32,661 bases of DNA from an uncultured Candidatus Thioglobus sp. (GTDB lineage Bacteria; Pseudomonadota; Gammaproteobacteria; PS1; Pseudothioglobaceae): assembly GCA_000205985.2 (NCBI GenBank), contig GG729998.1:1-32661 (forward strand). The letters are read 5' to 3'. Positions within the stretch are counted from its first letter, which is position 1; every line of letters begins with the position of its first letter. This document shows, one piece after another, positions 32,654 to 32,661 of the stretch. The notes below the pieces were generated by a model. It was not told the origin of the DNA. It did not search any database and saw only the letters and a list, made by a program, of their open reading frames with translations. The position numbers were made by a program, and so were the translations under genes.

Positions 32654-32661
32654 GATTTAAA

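Overview
The window looks like chromosome from a small, AT-rich gammaproteobacterium. The gene content fits the sulfur-oxidising SUP05 / Thioglobus / thiotrophic symbiont group: a DsrC-family protein, short intergenic gaps, tightly overlapping biosynthetic operons and gammaproteobacterial housekeeping proteins. This placement is inferred from gene content, not from a database search. Almost all of the sequence is ordinary core genome, with no phage, integron, CRISPR array or intact insertion sequence. Coding density is very high from about 471 to the end. Only positions 1-470 look degraded.

Layout: 1-228 is a frame-disrupted 3' end of a glycine C-acetyltransferase (kbl) gene, followed by AT-rich non-coding DNA. 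A DJ-1/PfpI gene (-) is divergent from a glyA-nrdR-radA run (+). Next on the minus strand is a vitamin B12 locus: a cobalamin riboswitch, a TonB-dependent receptor, a small membrane protein resembling the BtuM cobalamin transporter, and the corrinoid adenosyltransferase cobO. A six-gene operon follows for serine and aromatic amino acids (serC-serA-pheA-hisC-tyrA-aroA), closed by a strong bidirectional terminator. A DsrC-like protein lacking both redox cysteines (-) and lepB (+) follow. parA-parB lies directly downstream of a ctpA-type protease (-). Then come a MlaC-like periplasmic protein, an ArsR-type regulator, tRNA-Arg(CCG), lgt, thyA and a YjdM/PhnA zinc-ribbon protein (+).

The last third holds a secreted protein with two thioredoxin-like CxxC domains (-) and a stand-alone Cas6/Cmx6-family protein (-). 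The Cas6-like gene is head-to-head with rnc, which starts the rnc-era-recO-pdxJ-acpS operon (+). After that are a small secreted protein with a near-leaderless promoter arrangement, bcp-ubiG (-), lepA (+), a YpjD/CcsA-type membrane protein (-) and ffh (+).

The most interesting points are: (1) the orphan Cas6-like endoribonuclease candidate beside RNase III without any CRISPR array or other cas gene; (2) the cysteine-free DsrC paralogue; (3) the riboswitch-controlled B12 salvage locus with a BtuM-like carrier carrying the expected cysteine; and (4) an unusual hairpin after lepA whose mismatches become G-U pairs only in minus-strand RNA.
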